From assembly GCF_000003815.2 (NCBI RefSeq), contig NC_049989.1, forward strand, positions 12,617,122 through 12,666,369: a stretch of DNA of 49,248 nt, read 5' to 3'. This DNA comes from Branchiostoma floridae (taxonomy: Eukaryota > Chordata > Leptocardii > Amphioxiformes > Branchiostomatidae). Made by a program: the position numbers and the translations under genes. Position 1 is the stretch's first letter; each line of letters begins with the position of its first letter. Shown piece after piece: positions 48,270 to 49,248 of the stretch. The notes under the pieces were generated by a model, which made no database searches, had not been told where the DNA came from, and saw nothing but the letters and a program-made list of their open reading frames with translations.

Positions 48270-49248
48270 GGCCAAGGTATAACCAAGGTATGGCAAAGGT
48301 ATGACCAAGGTATGGCCAAGGTATGAACCAAGGTATGACCAAGGTATGAACAAGGTATGACCAAGGTATGGCCAGATTTTGCCAACGTATGGCCAAAGTA
48401 TGGCCAAGGTATGGCCAAGGTATGACCAAGGTATGGCCAAGGTATGGCCAATGTATGACCAAGGTATGACCAAGGTATGGCCAAGGTATGACCAAGGTAT
48501 GACCAAGATATGACCAAGGTATGGCCAAGGTATGACCAAGGTATGGCCAACCTATGGCCAAGGTATGGCAAAGGTATGGCCAAGGTATGACCAAAGTATG
48601 ACCAAGGTATGACCAAGGTATGACCAAGGTATGGCCAAGGTATGGCCAAAGTATGGCCAAAGTATGACCAAGGTATGACCAAGGTATGGCTATTAGAAGT
48701 ATGGCTATGAGTATGGCTAAGGTTACACACCCCAGTTCTTCCGCGACTGGTATGGCCAAGGTATGGCCAAGTTATGGCCAAGGTATGACCAATGTATGAC
48801 CAAGGTATGACCAAGGTATGGCCAAGGTATGGCCAAGGTATGGCCAAATTATAACAAGGTATGGCCAAGGTATGACCAAGGTATGACCAACGTATAGCCA
48901 AGGTATGGCCAAGGTATGACTAAGGTATGACCAAGGTATGGCCAAGGTATGGCCAAGCTATGGCCAAGGTATGGCCAAGGTATGACCAAGGTATGACCAA
49001 GGTATGACCAAGGTATGACCAACGTATGACAAAGGTATGGCCAAGGTATGGCCAAGGTATGACAAAAGTATGACCAAGGTATGACCAAAGTATGACCAAG
49101 GTATGACCAAGGTATGGCCAAGGTATCGCCAAGGTATGGCCAAGGTATGCCCAAGGTATGCCCACGGTATGACCAAGGTATGATTAAGGTATGACCAAGG
49201 TATGACCAAGGTATGCCCAAGGTATGCCCAAGGTATGGCCAAGGTATG
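48270..49248. repeat. 11 bp minisatellite, continues past the window
   Basis: About 85 copies of CCAAGGTATGG/CCAAGGTATGA with occasional substitutions, interrupted at about 48690-48750 by unrelated sequence. Since 11 is not a multiple of three and the unit lacks minus-strand stops, all three minus frames stay open and give HTLVIPWSYLG-like proteins. These are artefacts. Confidence 0.95.

Noticed and set aside
48091-49242. Apparent 90-220 aa proteins with HTLVIPWSYLG repeats
   Set aside because: They come from an 11 bp minisatellite that is open in all three frames of one strand; no start, splice or domain evidence.

Overview
The window looks like intron-rich nuclear DNA of an invertebrate chordate, most likely a lancelet (Branchiostoma). 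This is judged from short well-conserved exons with GT-AG introns, lineage-typical gene content (ABCB9/TAPL, BCO2, ADAD, VAMP4, a C-type-lectin/discoidin protein) and a very dense load of non-autonomous inverted-repeat transposons, LINE tails, SINEs and satellites. The species is inferred; no database was searched. Six assembly gaps (N runs) are present: 35238-35367, 38869-38968, 39057-39156, 39733-40095, 41799-41898 and 46695-47062.

Layout. 1-4080: repeats only (TG microsatellite, a 1.2 kb foldback element, and a LINE reverse-transcriptase remnant split by an 886 bp inverted-repeat element). 4397-11514 (+): complete 11-exon ABCB9-like half ABC transporter, 753 codons, with all phases consistent. 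A palindromic element sits just after its stop codon. 11705-14040: nothing convincing. 14302-23367 (-): complete 12-coding-exon BCO2-like carotenoid oxygenase, 563 aa, with the four iron-binding histidines and a predicted mitochondrial presequence encoded by a separate first exon. 25605-33476 (+): complete 11-exon ADAD-type RNA-binding deaminase-domain protein, 724 aa, with apparently intact deaminase active-site residues. It lies head to head with BCO2. 34795-37478 (-): two-exon VAMP4-like R-SNARE. 37565-39200: two inverted-repeat elements and gaps. 39290-41798: tandem satellite with a ~157 bp unit in at least four variants arranged in recurring blocks. 41899-44370: diverged repeats and a LINE C-terminal remnant. 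44572-47868 (-): partial or gapped gene with signal peptide, Thr-rich 11-residue repeats, a C-type-lectin-like domain and a discoidin (F5/8C)-like domain. 48270-49248: 11 bp minisatellite running off the window.

The genes are independent loci (lysosomal peptide transport, carotenoid cleavage, germline RNA binding, endosomal fusion, extracellular recognition), not a pathway. The most interesting points are the ADAD-like protein that retains the deaminase catalytic residues, the mitochondrial leader of the BCO2-like enzyme, a repeat family that fills introns directly after splice donors in two unrelated genes, the blockwise satellite, and several transposon insertions preserved with their target duplications.
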